Below, piece after piece: positions 8,672 through 17,747 of a DNA stretch of 64,000 nt. The position numbers and the translations under genes are program-made. Positions within the stretch are counted from its first letter, which is position 1; each line of letters opens with the position of its first letter. This DNA comes from Actinoallomurus soli (GTDB taxonomy: Bacteria; Actinomycetota; Actinomycetes; Streptosporangiales; Streptosporangiaceae), in contig NZ_JAMXMV010000001.1 of the NCBI RefSeq assembly GCF_024055715.1, forward strand, positions 186,001 to 250,000, in the 5' to 3' direction. The notes under the pieces are model-generated. The model searched no databases. It saw nothing but the letters and a program-made list of their open reading frames with translations, and was not told where the DNA came from.

Positions 8672-10573
8672 GTGGCAGGCCGGATCCGCGATGAAGACAT
8701 CGCCCTCGTACGCGAACGGTCGCCGATCGACGCGGTCGTGGGGGAGTACGTCCAGCTCCGCAACGCCGGCGGCGGCGCGCTCAAGGGCCTCTGTCCGTTT
8801 CATGACGAAAAATCGCCGTCTTTCAACGTTTCGAACGGAATGTTCTACTGCTTCGGCTGCGGGGAAGGCGGCGACGCGATCGGCTTCATCCAGAAGATCG
8901 AGCACCTGTCGTTCGCCGAGGCGATCGAGCGCCTGGCGGCGAAGGCCGGTGTGCAGCTCCGCTACGCCGACAGCGGCTACGTCCCCGGACGGCAGAAGGG
9001 CGAGCGCACCCGGCTGCTGGAGGCGCATCGGGCGGCGGCGGAGTTCTTCGCCGAGCAGCTGCTCACCCCGGCGGCCGAGCTCGGCCGCCGGTTCCTCGCC
9101 GAGCGTGGCTTCGGACGGGAGGACGCCGAGCGCTTCGGTGTCGGCTACGCGCCGAACGAGTGGGAGGCGCTCGTCCGGCATCTGCGCGGCCGGGGCTTCA
9201 CCGACAAGGAGCTCGTCACGGGCGGGCTGGCCAGCCAGGGGCGGCGCGGGCCGATCGACCGGTTCCGCGGCCGGCTGATCTGGCCGATCCGCGACCTCAC
9301 CGGCGACGTCATCGGATTCGGCGCGCGCCGGCTCGAGGAGCGCGACGACGGGCCCAAGTACCTCAACACCCCCGAGACGCCGCTGTTCAAGAAGGGCTCG
9401 GTGCTGTACGGCGCCGACCTGGCGAAGAAGGACATCGCCAAGCGGCGGCAGGCGGTGATCGTCGAGGGCTACACCGACGTCATGGCCTGTCATCTGGCGG
9501 GCGTCGGCACCGCGATCGCCACCTGCGGCACCTCCTTCGGCGACGAGCACATCAAGATCCTGCGCCGGCTGCTGCTCGACCAGGACGAGGCCAGCGGTGA
9601 GGTGATCTTCACCTTCGACGGCGACGCCGCGGGGCAGAAGGCCGCGCTGCGCGCCTTCGAGACCGAGCACCGGTTCGCCGCCCAGACGTTCGTCGCCGTG
9701 CAGCCGGACGGCCTGGACCCGTGCGACCTGCGGCTCCAGCACGGTGACGCGGCAGTGCGCGACCTGGTCGCCGCCCGGGTCCCGCTGTTCCGGTTCGCCA
9801 TCCAGGCGACGATCGCCAGGTACGACCTCGACACCACCGAGGGCCGGCTCGCCGCGATCGACGCGGCCGCGCCGATCATCGCGGGGATCAGGGACCGGGG
9901 CATGCGCGAGCGCTACGCCATCGACCTGGACAAGTGGACCGGCTTCCTCGACGAGCAGTTCGTCCTCCGGCGGGTGCGCGAGCACGCCTCCGGCCGTCCG
10001 GGCGAGGGCCGGCGAGGCGAGGGCCGGCGGGGCGACGCGCGCGGGCGGCGGCCCGAGTCGGTCCAGGGCCCGGCCCCGCAGCGCCCGGCGTACGACCCGA
10101 ACGATCCGGTGGTCCAGGTCGAGCGCGAGACGCTGAAGCTCGCGGTGCAGCGGCCCGCGCTGCTCGGGCCGGCCTTCGACGCGATGCCCGCCGAGGCGCT
10201 GATCGTCCCGGGCCACACCGCGGTCCGGGCGCTGATCGCGGAGCTCGGCGGAGTGGCGAGTGCGCGGAGCGGTCCGGAATGGGCCGGACGGCTGCGGGAC
10301 GCCGCGCCGAACGACGAGGTCAGGGCCCTGGTCACCGCTCTCGCCGTGGAGCCGTTGCGTTTCACCGGGGATCCGGATGACCGATATGCCGCCGCGATGC
10401 TGTCCAGATTGCAGGAGATCCAGGTCACGCGGGAGATCGCGAAACTGCAGTCCAAACTCGGACGGCTGAATCCGGTCGAGCACCGCGAGGAGCACAACCG
10501 CCTTTTCGGTGACCTGATGGCCCTTGAGCTGCAGAGAAAGGTGTTGCGGGAGCGAGCCATCAGTTCTCTGTGA
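8672..10573 (+). CDS. dnaG: DNA primase DnaG
   Basis: A 633-residue primase that makes RNA primers at the replication fork with DnaB helicase. The N-terminal CHC2 zinc ribbon shows Cys41, His44, Cys60 and Cys63. The catalytic TOPRIM domain includes VEGYTDVMACH (about 263-273) and FTFDGDAAGQKA (about 310). The C-terminal helicase-interaction region follows a short Gly/Arg-rich linker (about 445-465) whose GRRGEGRRGD unit is a small duplication. The start is GTG (MAGRIRDEDI), with the usual DnaG N-terminus. It is followed after 59 bases by an RpoD-like sigma gene, recalling the classical dnaG-rpoD order. Confidence 0.97.
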   Translation: MAGRIRDEDIALVRERSPIDAVVGEYVQLRNAGGGALKGLCPFHDEKSPSFNVSNGMFYCFGCGEGGDAIGFIQKIEHLSFAEAIERLAAKAGVQLRYADSGYVPGRQKGERTRLLEAHRAAAEFFAEQLLTPAAELGRRFLAERGFGREDAERFGVGYAPNEWEALVRHLRGRGFTDKELVTGGLASQGRRGPIDRFRGRLIWPIRDLTGDVIGFGARRLEERDDGPKYLNTPETPLFKKGSVLYGADLAKKDIAKRRQAVIVEGYTDVMACHLAGVGTAIATCGTSFGDEHIKILRRLLLDQDEASGEVIFTFDGDAAGQKAALRAFETEHRFAAQTFVAVQPDGLDPCDLRLQHGDAAVRDLVAARVPLFRFAIQATIARYDLDTTEGRLAAIDAAAPIIAGIRDRGMRERYAIDLDKWTGFLDEQFVLRRVREHASGRPGEGRRGEGRRGDARGRRPESVQGPAPQRPAYDPNDPVVQVERETLKLAVQRPALLGPAFDAMPAEALIVPGHTAVRALIAELGGVASARSGPEWAGRLRDAAPNDEVRALVTALAVEPLRFTGDPDDRYAAAMLSRLQEIQVTREIAKLQSKLGRLNPVEHREEHNRLFGDLMALELQRKVLRERAISSL

Positions 10574-10632
10574 CCTCTGGGACGCAAAAATAGGTCCCCC
10601 GGAATACGGGCCCCTTGCCGCACACTGTCACC

Positions 10633-11787
10633 GTGGGCCCTTCGGTGCTGCCTAGCGAGACGCCATCGGTTGACCAGGTGGCGGACCTCGTCGCACGTGG
10701 CAGAGAACGTGGAATAACGGTGGACGACGTCGCCGCCGCGATCGATCGTTCCGACCTGCCGGCGGACTCGGCCGACCGGGTCGTCCGGATGCTCGCGGAG
10801 CAGGGGGTGGAGGTTCTCGAGTCCCCGAGCGGACACGAGGACTCAGCGCGAGCTGATGGCGATGACCTCGGGAGGCGGGCGCCGACTAGCGACCTGGTCC
10901 GGATCTACCTGCGCGAGATCGGACGCGTACCGCTGCTCACGGCAGAAGAAGAAGTAGAACTCGCGAAATCGATCGAGGCGGGCCTGTTCGCCGAGGAGAA
11001 GCTGGCCAAGGCGGCCATCATCGCTCCCGCCGAACGCTCCGACCTCGAACTGCTCGCCCATGACGGAGTACGGGCGAAGCAACGACTGATCGAGGCCAAT
11101 CTGCGCCTGGTGGTGTCCATCGCCAAGCGTTACGTCGGCCGCGGAATGCTGTTCCTCGATCTGATCCAGGAGGGGAATCTCGGGCTGATCCGTGCGGTCG
11201 AGAAATTCGACTACACGAAGGGGTACAAGTTCTCCACCTACGCGACCTGGTGGATCCGCCAGGCGATCACACGGGCGATCGCCGACCAGGCCCGGACCAT
11301 CCGGATTCCGGTCCACATGGTGGAGACCATCAACAAGCTGGTGCGCGTGCAGCGTCAACTCCACCAGGATCTCGGCAGGGAGCCGACTCCCGAGGAGATC
11401 GGGATGGAGATGGGCCTGCCGCCCGACCGGGTGGTCGAGATCCAGCGGGTCGCGCAGGAGCCGGTGTCCCTGCAGTCGCCGATCGGCGAGGAGGACTCCG
11501 ACCTCGGTGACTTCATCGAGGACGCCGACGCCGTCGTTCCGATGGAGGCGGCGGCGTTCATCCTCCTGCAGGACCAGCTCGGCGGCATCCTGGGGTCGCT
11601 GTCGGACCGGGAGCAGCGGATCATCCAGCTGCGGTTCGGCCTGACGGACGGACATCCGCGGACCCTCGAGGAGGTCGGCCGGGAGTTCGGCGTGACGCGG
11701 GAGCGCATCCGGCAGATCGAGTCGAAGACCCTGGCGAAGCTGCGGCATCCGACGCGCGCGCAGATGCTCCGCGAGTACCTGGAGTGA
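10633..11787 (+). CDS. RpoD/SigA-like RNA polymerase sigma-70 factor
   Basis: A sigma-70 family protein (about 384 residues) with region 1.2 ([20 protein letters not shown]), region 2 ([20 protein letters not shown], then [17 protein letters not shown]), region 3 and a region 4.2 helix-turn-helix ([20 protein letters not shown]). This is the layout of primary or group 2 sigma factors. It lacks the long acidic or Lys-rich N-terminus of the largest actinobacterial primary factors, so whether it is the vegetative factor or a HrdA/HrdD-like paralogue cannot be settled here. Neither start candidate (TTG 10615, GTG 10633) has a clear ribosome-binding site; I prefer the GTG. Position after dnaG supports a housekeeping role. 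Confidence 0.9.
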   Translation: MGPSVLPSETPSVDQVADLVARGRERGITVDDVAAAIDRSDLPADSADRVVRMLAEQGVEVLESPSGHEDSARADGDDLGRRAPTSDLVRIYLREIGRVPLLTAEEEVELAKSIEAGLFAEEKLAKAAIIAPAERSDLELLAHDGVRAKQRLIEANLRLVVSIAKRYVGRGMLFLDLIQEGNLGLIRAVEKFDYTKGYKFSTYATWWIRQAITRAIADQARTIRIPVHMVETINKLVRVQRQLHQDLGREPTPEEIGMEMGLPPDRVVEIQRVAQEPVSLQSPIGEEDSDLGDFIEDADAVVPMEAAAFILLQDQLGGILGSLSDREQRIIQLRFGLTDGHPRTLEEVGREFGVTRERIRQIESKTLAKLRHPTRAQMLREYLE

Positions 11788-11794
11788 GTTCTGC

Positions 11795-11821
11795 GGGCCG
11801 CCCTCTTCCGGCGGGCGGCCC
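11795..11821 (+). terminator. Stem-loop terminator after the sigma gene
   Basis: A nine-base perfect inverted repeat (GGGCCGCCC with GGGCGGCCC) around a nine-base loop begins eight bases after the sigma stop codon. No U-tract follows. Confidence 0.65.
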
Positions 11822-11833
11822 GAACGGTCCCGA

Positions 11834-11863
11834 GCGGGGCCGGCGTGATCACGCCGGCCCCGC
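11834..11863. terminator. Second strong hairpin upstream of the efe operon
   Basis: A 30-base perfect palindrome with arms GCGGGGCCGGCGTGA and its reverse complement. It lies between the first hairpin and the iron boxes and should isolate efeO from read-through. Confidence 0.65.
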
Positions 11864-11927
11864 TTCCGCTTCTCGGCGTGGCGATGTTCACAGGGCGCGG
11901 GCCCCGCCCGCGCTTGACGAAGTGAGG

Positions 11928-11956
11928 TTAGGTAAAGCTAAGTTAGGTACGCCTAA
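11928..11956 (+). promoter_or_regulatory. Overlapping IdeR/DmdR-type iron boxes upstream of efeO
   Basis: TTAGGTAAAGCTAAGTTAG (11928-11946) matches 14 of 19 positions of the IdeR/DmdR consensus TTAGGTTAGGCTAACCTAA. It overlaps a second TTAGG-n4-CCTAA element (11943-11956). This AT-rich patch stands out from its surroundings, and the downstream genes encode iron uptake, so iron-dependent repression is the likely mode. Confidence 0.75.
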
Positions 11957-12033
11957 ACAGGCGTGCCCGCCTTCGTCCGATCCGCCTTCGTCCGAAAGGG
12001 CGCCTGGCCGTCCTTCGCCCCGCTGGAGACCGC

Positions 12034-13161
12034 ATGCGTCCTGTCCACGTGCTCGCCGCCGCGGGCGCCGCCCTCGTCTCACTGTCCGCGCTGTCGGCGT
12101 GCGGGAAGAACGACGACGCGGCCCCCAAGGGCGGATCCGGGGCCATCGAGGTGACGGCCACCGACTCCTCCTGTGAGGTCGGCGCCAAGAGCACGTCGGC
12201 GGGAGCGGTGACGTTCAAGGTCACCAACAAGGGCTCGCAGGTGAACGAGCTGGAGATCCTCGCCCCCGACGGCAAGATCGTCAGTGAGCGCGAGAACATC
12301 GGGCCCGGCACCGGCGCCGAGGTCACCGTCCAGCTCTCCGCCGGCACGTACAAGGTCATGTGCAGCGCCGGGATGACGGGCAAGGGCCCCTCCCAGGCGC
12401 TCACCGTCACCGGCCAGGGCAAGGCGGTCGACCCGCGCCTGGACCAGGCCGTCGCCGCGTACCGGACCTACGTCGCCGAGCAGGTCGACGACACCCTGAC
12501 CAAGGCGACGAAGTTCGCCGCCGCGGTCAAGGCGGGCGACGTCACGAAGGCCAAGGAGTTGTACGCCCCGTCCCGGGTGGGCTGGGAGCGGATCGAGCCG
12601 GTCGCCGAGTCCTTCGGCGACATCGACCCGAAGGTCGACCTGCGCGAGGCGGACCTCAAGCAGGGCGACAGGTGGACCGGCTGGCACCAGATCGAGAAGG
12701 CGCTGTGGAAGACCGGCTCGCTCCAGGGTGAGGGCCCCTACGCCGATCAGCTCGTCAAGGACCTGCAGACGCTCAAGACCAAGGTCGGCACCGCCTCCAT
12801 CACCCCCACCTCGATGGCCAACGGCGCCAAGGAGCTGCTCGACGAGGTCGCGACCGGCAAGGTCACCGGTGAGGAGGAGACGTTCTCCCACACCGACCTG
12901 GTCGACTTCAAGGCCAACGTCGACGGCGCCCAGAAGGTCTACGAGCTGCTCAAGGCCATCGTCAAGGAGCGGAACCCCGACCTCGCGACCACGCTCGACG
13001 ACGAGTTCGCCAAGGTGCAGAAGATGCTCACCAAGTACGAGAAGGGCGACGGGTACGTCCCCTACGACACGGTCGGCGCCAAGGACCGCAAGGACCTGTC
13101 CGACGAGGTGAACGCGCTCGGCGAGCCGCTGTCGAAGCTCGCGGCTGTGGTGGCCAGGTGA
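12034..13161 (+). CDS. efeO: EfeO/EfeM-type iron uptake lipoprotein
   Basis: A 375-residue exported protein with a lipoprotein signal peptide whose lipobox is LSAC, acylated Cys at residue 23. A cupredoxin-like domain (about 37-130) is followed by an M75 peptidase-like domain (about 140-370) bearing the HxxE metal motif at His218-Glu221 (WHQIEKALW). In EfeUOB systems this periplasmic or surface component captures ferrous or ferric iron with EfeB. The stop overlaps the efeB start by four bases (GTGA), so translation is coupled. EfeU, the permease, is not found beside it: the upstream gene is a sigma factor and the downstream gene after efeB is a glycosidase. Confidence 0.94.
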   Translation: MRPVHVLAAAGAALVSLSALSACGKNDDAAPKGGSGAIEVTATDSSCEVGAKSTSAGAVTFKVTNKGSQVNELEILAPDGKIVSERENIGPGTGAEVTVQLSAGTYKVMCSAGMTGKGPSQALTVTGQGKAVDPRLDQAVAAYRTYVAEQVDDTLTKATKFAAAVKAGDVTKAKELYAPSRVGWERIEPVAESFGDIDPKVDLREADLKQGDRWTGWHQIEKALWKTGSLQGEGPYADQLVKDLQTLKTKVGTASITPTSMANGAKELLDEVATGKVTGEEETFSHTDLVDFKANVDGAQKVYELLKAIVKERNPDLATTLDDEFAKVQKMLTKYEKGDGYVPYDTVGAKDRKDLSDEVNALGEPLSKLAAVVAR

Positions 13162-14387
13162 CGGCGAACGTCAGCCGACGCCGGCTGCTCGGCTACTCCG
13201 GCGCGACGCTCGCGGCCGGCGCCGCCGCCGGCGCGGGCGTGGTCAGCGTCGCCCGGGCCGGTGCGGACCACGGCTCCGCCGATGACGCGGCCGTCCCTTT
13301 CCACGGCGCGCACCAGGCGGGGATCTCCACCCCCGTCCAGGACCGCCTGCACTTCGCGGCGTTCGACGTCATCACCGACGACCGCGACCGCCTGGTCCGG
13401 ATGCTCAAGGAGTGGACCGCGGCCGCCGCCGCGTTCACCGGCGGCCACCCGTACGGCTCGGCCGCCGGCGGGCTGGGCGAGGCGCCGCCCGACGACACCG
13501 GCGAGGCGCTCGGCCTGCCCCCGGCACGGCTGACCCTGACGATCGGGTTCGGGCCGACGCTGTTCGAGAAGGACGGCAAGGACCGGTTCGGGCTCAGGGC
13601 GAAACGGCCGGCGGCCCTGATCGACCTCCCGCACTTCCCCGGCGACGACCTCGACCCGGCCCGCAGCGATGGCGACCTCTGCGTTCAGGCCTGCGCCGAC
13701 GACCCGCAGGTCGCCGTGCACGCCATCCGCAACCTCGCCCGCATCGGGTTCGGCGTCGTCTCCGTGCGCTGGTCCCAGCTCGGCTTCGGCAAGACCTCCT
13801 CGACGACCCCGGACCGGCAGACGCCGCGGAACATGTTCGGGTTCAAGGACGGCACCCGCAACATCGCGGGCACCGACACCAAGGCGCTCGACGAGCACGT
13901 CTGGGCGTCCCCCGCCGACGGGCCGTCCTGGATGGCCGGCGGCTCGTACGTCGTCGCCCGGCGCATCCGCATGCACATCGAGACCTGGGACCGTACCTCG
14001 CTCCAGGAGCAGCAGGACACCTTCGGCCGGACCAAGGGGGAGGGCAACGCGTACGGTGCGAAGCGCGAGCACGACCCGGTGCCGCTCGACAAGCTGCCCG
14101 CCGACTCGCACGTCCGGCTCGCCCACCCCGACGGCAACGGCGGGGTGCGCATCCTGCGGCGCGGCTACTCGTTCACGGACGGCACCGACGGGCTCGGCCG
14201 CCTCGACGCGGGCCTGTTCTTCATCGCCTTCCAGCGCGACCCGCGCAAGCAGTTCGTCCCGCTGCAGAGCAAACTGGCCGCCTCCGACCACATGAACGAG
14301 TACATCCAGCACGTCGGCTCGGGCATCTGGGCCTGCCCGCCCGGCGTCCGCAAGGGCGGCTACTGGGGCGACGGCCTCTTCTCCTGA
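13158..14387 (+). CDS. efeB: EfeB-type DyP haem peroxidase, Tat-exported
   Basis: A 409-residue dye-decolourising-peroxidase family protein. The N-terminus has a twin-arginine signal (SRRRLLG then an Ala/Gly-rich hydrophobic stretch to about residue 35). The catalytic GxxDG motif is present in MFGFKDGTRNI (about residues 229-239), and a conserved His region lies near the C-terminus. EfeB is exported folded with haem and works with EfeO in iron acquisition from haem or by ferrous iron oxidation. Start is a GTG overlapping the efeO stop. Co-transcription under the iron boxes at 11.93 kb is expected. Confidence 0.94.
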   Translation: MTANVSRRRLLGYSGATLAAGAAAGAGVVSVARAGADHGSADDAAVPFHGAHQAGISTPVQDRLHFAAFDVITDDRDRLVRMLKEWTAAAAAFTGGHPYGSAAGGLGEAPPDDTGEALGLPPARLTLTIGFGPTLFEKDGKDRFGLRAKRPAALIDLPHFPGDDLDPARSDGDLCVQACADDPQVAVHAIRNLARIGFGVVSVRWSQLGFGKTSSTTPDRQTPRNMFGFKDGTRNIAGTDTKALDEHVWASPADGPSWMAGGSYVVARRIRMHIETWDRTSLQEQQDTFGRTKGEGNAYGAKREHDPVPLDKLPADSHVRLAHPDGNGGVRILRRGYSFTDGTDGLGRLDAGLFFIAFQRDPRKQFVPLQSKLAASDHMNEYIQHVGSGIWACPPGVRKGGYWGDGLFS

Positions 14388-14420
14388 GCCCGCCGCCCGA
14401 AAACCGCGTCCCGGGCTCGC

Positions 14421-14468
14421 AGCCTGGAACCGCGTCCTGTGCTCAGCCTGGAACCGCGTCCTGTGCTC
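14421..14468. repeat. 24-bp direct tandem repeat downstream of efeB
   Basis: Two identical 24-base copies (14421-14444 and 14445-14468) begin AGCCTGGAACCGCGTC, preceded by a degenerate partial copy. They lie in the 159-base gap between efeB and the next gene. Confidence 0.9.
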
Positions 14469-14546
14469 GCCGCCTGAGCCGCGGCCTGACAGAGATGGCC
14501 GAGGTCGGGCATCGCCGGGAGCGCCGCGGAGCCGTACGCTGGCTCA

Positions 14547-15833
14547 ATGGGGCCACGGCTCACCGGCGACGAGACGGCCCTCTGGATGGCCGCCGCCCGC
14601 GTGCTGGACGCGAACTGGACCGGCGCGGCCACGGTCCCGTGTCCGGGTCTGTACCCGCACCAGTGGAGCTGGGACTCCGCCTTCATCGGCATCGGCCTCG
14701 CCCACCACCGTCCCGACCGGGCCCGGACCGAGTTCCTGTCGCTGTTCCGGGGCCAGTGGGCGACCGGCCTGCTCCCGCACATCGTCTTCAGCGTCACCGA
14801 ACCACGGGACGCCTACTTCCCCGGCCCCGAGCTGTGGCGCAGTTCCGCGCACTCCGCCGCACCGCGCGGCGTGCACACCTCCGCCCTCACCCAGCCGCCG
14901 CTGCACGCCCTCGCGGCGCTGCGGATGGTGCAGGCGTCCGACGGCGCGGACCGGTCGTTCCTGACCCCGCTGTACCCCTGTCTCGTCGCCCAGCACGCCT
15001 ACCTCGCGCGGGACCGTGACATCGGCGGAGGCGGGCTGGCGAGCCTCTGCCACCCCTGGGAGTCCGGGCTCGACGACAGTCCTGCGTGGGACCCGCCGCT
15101 GGCCCGCGTCGACCCGCGCGGCAGGACGTACAACGGGGGAGACCACGACCGGTACGTCACGCTGGTGAAGGGGATGCGGGCCGCCGGATACCGCGCGGAG
15201 TACCTCCGGGACGAGCATCCCTTCGTCGTCGAGGATCCGCTGTTCAACGCCGTCTATCTGGCCTCCACGCACGCGCTGGCCGAGCTGGCCGACCTCGCCG
15301 GGGCCGATCCGCGTCCGCACCGGGAGGCCGCGGAGCGCATCCACGCCGCCCTCCTGGACCGCCTGTGGGACGAGTCGGCCGGCTGCTTCCGCGCCCGCGA
15401 CCTGCGGACCGGGCGTCTGATCCCGGAGACGACCGTGGCCGGCTTCGCGCCGCTCATGGACCCGGAGCTGCCGGCGGCGGTCGTGCGCGTGCTGACCGAC
15501 CTGCTGCTGTCGGCCCGCTTCGCGGGCGCGGCCGGGTACCCGGTCCCGACGTGCGACATCCAGTCGGGGGCGTTCGACCGCGGGGCGTACTGGCGCGGGC
15601 CGACCTGGATCAACATCAACTGGCTCCTGTGGTCGGGTGCCTCCACTCAGGGCCTGGGCGGGATCGCGGACCTGCTGTTCGGCTCCACGGCCCGGCTGGT
15701 GCGCCAGTCCGGCTTCCGTGAGTTCTACGACCCGTTCGACGGCAGCGGCCAGGGCGACCACGACTACAGCTGGTCGGCCGCGCTCCTCCTGGACCTGCTG
15801 GCCGCGCGCCGGGGCACCGGCCGGGCGCTGTAG
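14547..15833 (+). CDS. GH63-like glycoside hydrolase, possible mannosylglycerate/glucosylglycerate hydrolase
   Basis: A 428-residue cytoplasmic (no signal peptide) protein with an (alpha/alpha)6-barrel glycosidase pattern: HQWSWDSAFIGIGLAHH near residue 33, CHPWESGLDDSPAWD near 169, GAYWRGPTWININWLLW near 350, and a C-terminal EFYDPFDGSGQGDHDYSWSA. These resemble family 63 glycosidases that hydrolyse mannosylglycerate or glucosylglycerate, compatible solutes. The exact substrate is inferred from family memory and not shown by context. Start ATG at 14547 (MGPRLTGDETALW). Confidence 0.75.
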   Translation: MGPRLTGDETALWMAAARVLDANWTGAATVPCPGLYPHQWSWDSAFIGIGLAHHRPDRARTEFLSLFRGQWATGLLPHIVFSVTEPRDAYFPGPELWRSSAHSAAPRGVHTSALTQPPLHALAALRMVQASDGADRSFLTPLYPCLVAQHAYLARDRDIGGGGLASLCHPWESGLDDSPAWDPPLARVDPRGRTYNGGDHDRYVTLVKGMRAAGYRAEYLRDEHPFVVEDPLFNAVYLASTHALAELADLAGADPRPHREAAERIHAALLDRLWDESAGCFRARDLRTGRLIPETTVAGFAPLMDPELPAAVVRVLTDLLLSARFAGAAGYPVPTCDIQSGAFDRGAYWRGPTWININWLLWSGASTQGLGGIADLLFGSTARLVRQSGFREFYDPFDGSGQGDHDYSWSAALLLDLLAARRGTGRAL

Positions 15834-15844
15834 CGTGACATGCC

Positions 15845-16309
15845 ATGCGACTGACGTGGCGGAAGAAGGTGCCGGACGGCGTCGTCCTCGAACGGGGCGA
15901 GCGCGTCCTAGCGGTCGGCGGTGAGACGGTCGCGACCGACGCCGCCCTCTACCTCCCCGGAGCCGGCGAGGGCACCCGCCTGCCGTGGGAGCGCGTGGAG
16001 CAGGCCACCTGGCAGGAGGGCGTCCTGGTCGTACGGGAGGTCGGCGGCCGGCGGCACACCGTGCCGCTCTCCGAGCCGGGATCGGTGCCGGAGGCCGTAC
16101 GGGAGCGCGTCACCGCCACCGTCGTCGTCAGCACGTACGTCAAGCTCCCCGCCGGAGGGGTGCGGATCGTCGGCCGCCGTCCGCCGCGGGCGGACGGCGA
16201 GTTGCGTTGGTCGTTCGTCTTCGACCGTGGTCTCGACCCCGCCGATCCTGGGCTGCTGGCCGAGGCCGAGCAGGCCCTGGAGGAGATCCGCCGCCAGACG
16301 GGGCTGTGA
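15845..16309 (+). CDS. Conserved hypothetical protein, 154 residues
   Basis: Soluble, no signal peptide or membrane segment. The sequence alternates short beta-rich segments (LERGERVLAVGG, GVLVVREVGGRRHTVPL, VVVSTYVKLPAGGVRIVGRR) and ends in an amphipathic helix. The type is common in actinobacteria as an uncharacterised protein. It starts 12 bases after the GH63-like gene and is probably co-transcribed. I do not recognise a function. Confidence 0.7.
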   Translation: MRLTWRKKVPDGVVLERGERVLAVGGETVATDAALYLPGAGEGTRLPWERVEQATWQEGVLVVREVGGRRHTVPLSEPGSVPEAVRERVTATVVVSTYVKLPAGGVRIVGRRPPRADGELRWSFVFDRGLDPADPGLLAEAEQALEEIRRQTGL

Positions 16310-16364
16310 GGGCACACCGCCGCGTTAGGGTCGTCAGAGGTGTTCGGGCGGCGAGAGGGCGGGC

Positions 16365-16826
16365 GTGATGGCCGGGTACCACCCCGACGGATCTCGCGCG
16401 GGCGCCGCCGGGCGGCTGGTCCTCGGGCTGCTCTTCCTGGCCGCGACGGTGCTCGTCGCGAGCCTCGTCCTGCCGGACCTCGGGCCCAACCTGCGGGCGG
16501 CCCGGGGTGACGGCCGGCCCGGCGTGTTCACGCCCGAGCGGCTCGACTGCGCGAAACGGTGCCTGTGGTACGGCACGTTCCGCCCCGACACGGGGAGCGG
16601 CTCCCGTACGGGCGTCTGGCTCGAGGGCGCCCGGCACGGCGACGTCGGGGCGGGCGCGGCCGTTCCGGCGGTCGACACGGGAGCCTCGCGGTACGTCTTC
16701 TCCGCCGGCGGCTCGCCGCACTGGGCGGGGATGATCGGCGGCTCGGCGATGACGGTGGTGTTCGCCGCCGGGAGCCTCCACCTCGTCGTACGCGGCCTCC
16801 ACGGCCTGGTCCGTCGTCGCGGGTGA
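16365..16826 (+). CDS. Hypothetical protein with two membrane segments
   Basis: A 153-residue protein with hydrophobic segments at about 17-36 and 121-140, and an intervening extracytoplasmic part holding two Cys residues close together (DCAKRCLWYG), which could form a disulfide. Starts at GTG 16365 or the adjacent ATG 16368. No known domain recognised. Confidence 0.6.
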   Translation: MMAGYHPDGSRAGAAGRLVLGLLFLAATVLVASLVLPDLGPNLRAARGDGRPGVFTPERLDCAKRCLWYGTFRPDTGSGSRTGVWLEGARHGDVGAGAAVPAVDTGASRYVFSAGGSPHWAGMIGGSAMTVVFAAGSLHLVVRGLHGLVRRRG

Positions 16827-16854
16827 TCCCGCGGCCGCCGGTCCCGGACACGAG

Positions 16855-16887
16855 CGCGCCCGGACCGGCCCTGCCGGCCCGGGCGCG
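16855..16887. terminator. Bidirectional stem-loop between convergent genes
   Basis: Fifteen-base arms (CGCGCCCGGACCGGC with GCCGGCCCGGGCGCG, one mismatch) around a three-base loop lie between the stops at 16826 and 16899. Confidence 0.7.
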
Positions 16888-16898
16888 AGGTGGGACGG

Positions 16899-17219
16899 TC
16901 AGGTGATGTCGGCGGGCGTGCTGCCGGGCTGGGCGGCCTGGCCGGTCGACTCGGCGGCGCCGGTGGCGGAGGGCTCGGCCCGGCGCATGCCGGGGACCTT
17001 CTCGCTCATCGTCTGGACCTTGCCGCCGAACCTGCTCCGGGCCGACTCGGCGATCTCACCGGCCTGGGCGCGCAGCACGCCGGCGGCCTCCTGCACCCTG
17101 GGGTTCTCGGCGACACGCCGGGACATTCGTTTGATCTGCTCGTAGCGCTCCTTGCCGGCGCGCGTTCCCAGTACGTACCCGGTCGCCGCTCCGGCGAGGA
17201 ACACAGCGCGGTGTTTCAT
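16899..17219 (-). CDS. YtxH-domain small membrane protein
   Basis: A 106-residue protein with one N-terminal membrane helix containing GAATGYVLGTRAGKERYEQI, the pattern of YtxH-like proteins, followed by a charged amphipathic region and a Ser/Ala/Gly-rich tail. Such proteins are small membrane-anchored factors of unknown or general stress function. The start at 17219 is chosen for the conserved MKHRAVFLAG N-terminus and the GAGGAGT ribosome-binding site upstream; the longer open frame crosses the tRNA gene and is rejected. Confidence 0.78.
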   Translation of the reverse strand: MKHRAVFLAGAATGYVLGTRAGKERYEQIKRMSRRVAENPRVQEAAGVLRAQAGEIAESARSRFGGKVQTMSEKVPGMRRAEPSATGAAESTGQAAQPGSTPADIT

Positions 17220-17354
17220 GGTGGTACTCCTCTGCTGAGTCGCCGTAGGACATACCCCGAAGAGGACGGGCCAGTCGGCGAAACGAGCACGTGCGAAATG
17301 CGCTAACCTTGTGCGCGATGGGGCGGCCAGCGGTCGGGGCGGCTCCTCGTGTGA

Positions 17355-17430
17355 TCCCCCGTAGCTCAATTGGCAGAGCGTCCGGCTGTTAACCGGCAGG
17401 TTACTGGTTCGAGTCCAGTCGGGGGAGCCA
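17355..17430 (+). tRNA. tRNA-Asn (anticodon GTT), CCA encoded
   Basis: A full cloverleaf: acceptor TCCCCCG pairs with CGGGGGA, D-arm GCTC/GAGC, anticodon stem CCGG with loop CTGTTAA, T-arm ACTGG/CCAGT with TTCGAGT, discriminator G and encoded CCA at 17428-17430. Confidence 0.97.
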
Positions 17431-17432
17431 GC

Positions 17433-17467
17433 CGAACGGGCCGGTCTCGACGAGACCGGCCCGTTCG
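17433..17467. terminator. Strong hairpin directly after tRNA-Asn
   Basis: A 35-base inverted repeat with 17-base arms (CGAACGGGCCGGTCTCG and its complement) around a single base starts three bases after the tRNA CCA end. It probably ends the tRNA transcript. Confidence 0.8.
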
Positions 17468-17747
17468 CCGTCTCCGGGGTCTTCCGGACCCAGCGTGTTC
17501 CGCGCGTACAAGCGATTGCCGCAGCAGGCAACGTTCGCCCCGTTGACGACAGGTGTGGAGGTGTTCGGTTGGTGGCGTGTTCGTTCCGCTGGATGAACGC
17601 CGTGCCAGTGACCTTGTTGGGGTCATCGTCATTCCTGGATGGTCCGGTGGCCCTGGCTGGGCCGGTGTTTCCCGAGGTCCGGGTTCTGTCGTAGGCACCT
17701 GCTGTAATCGCTTCGTGCCTCGGCGTGTCGATCCTGACGCTCCCCGG

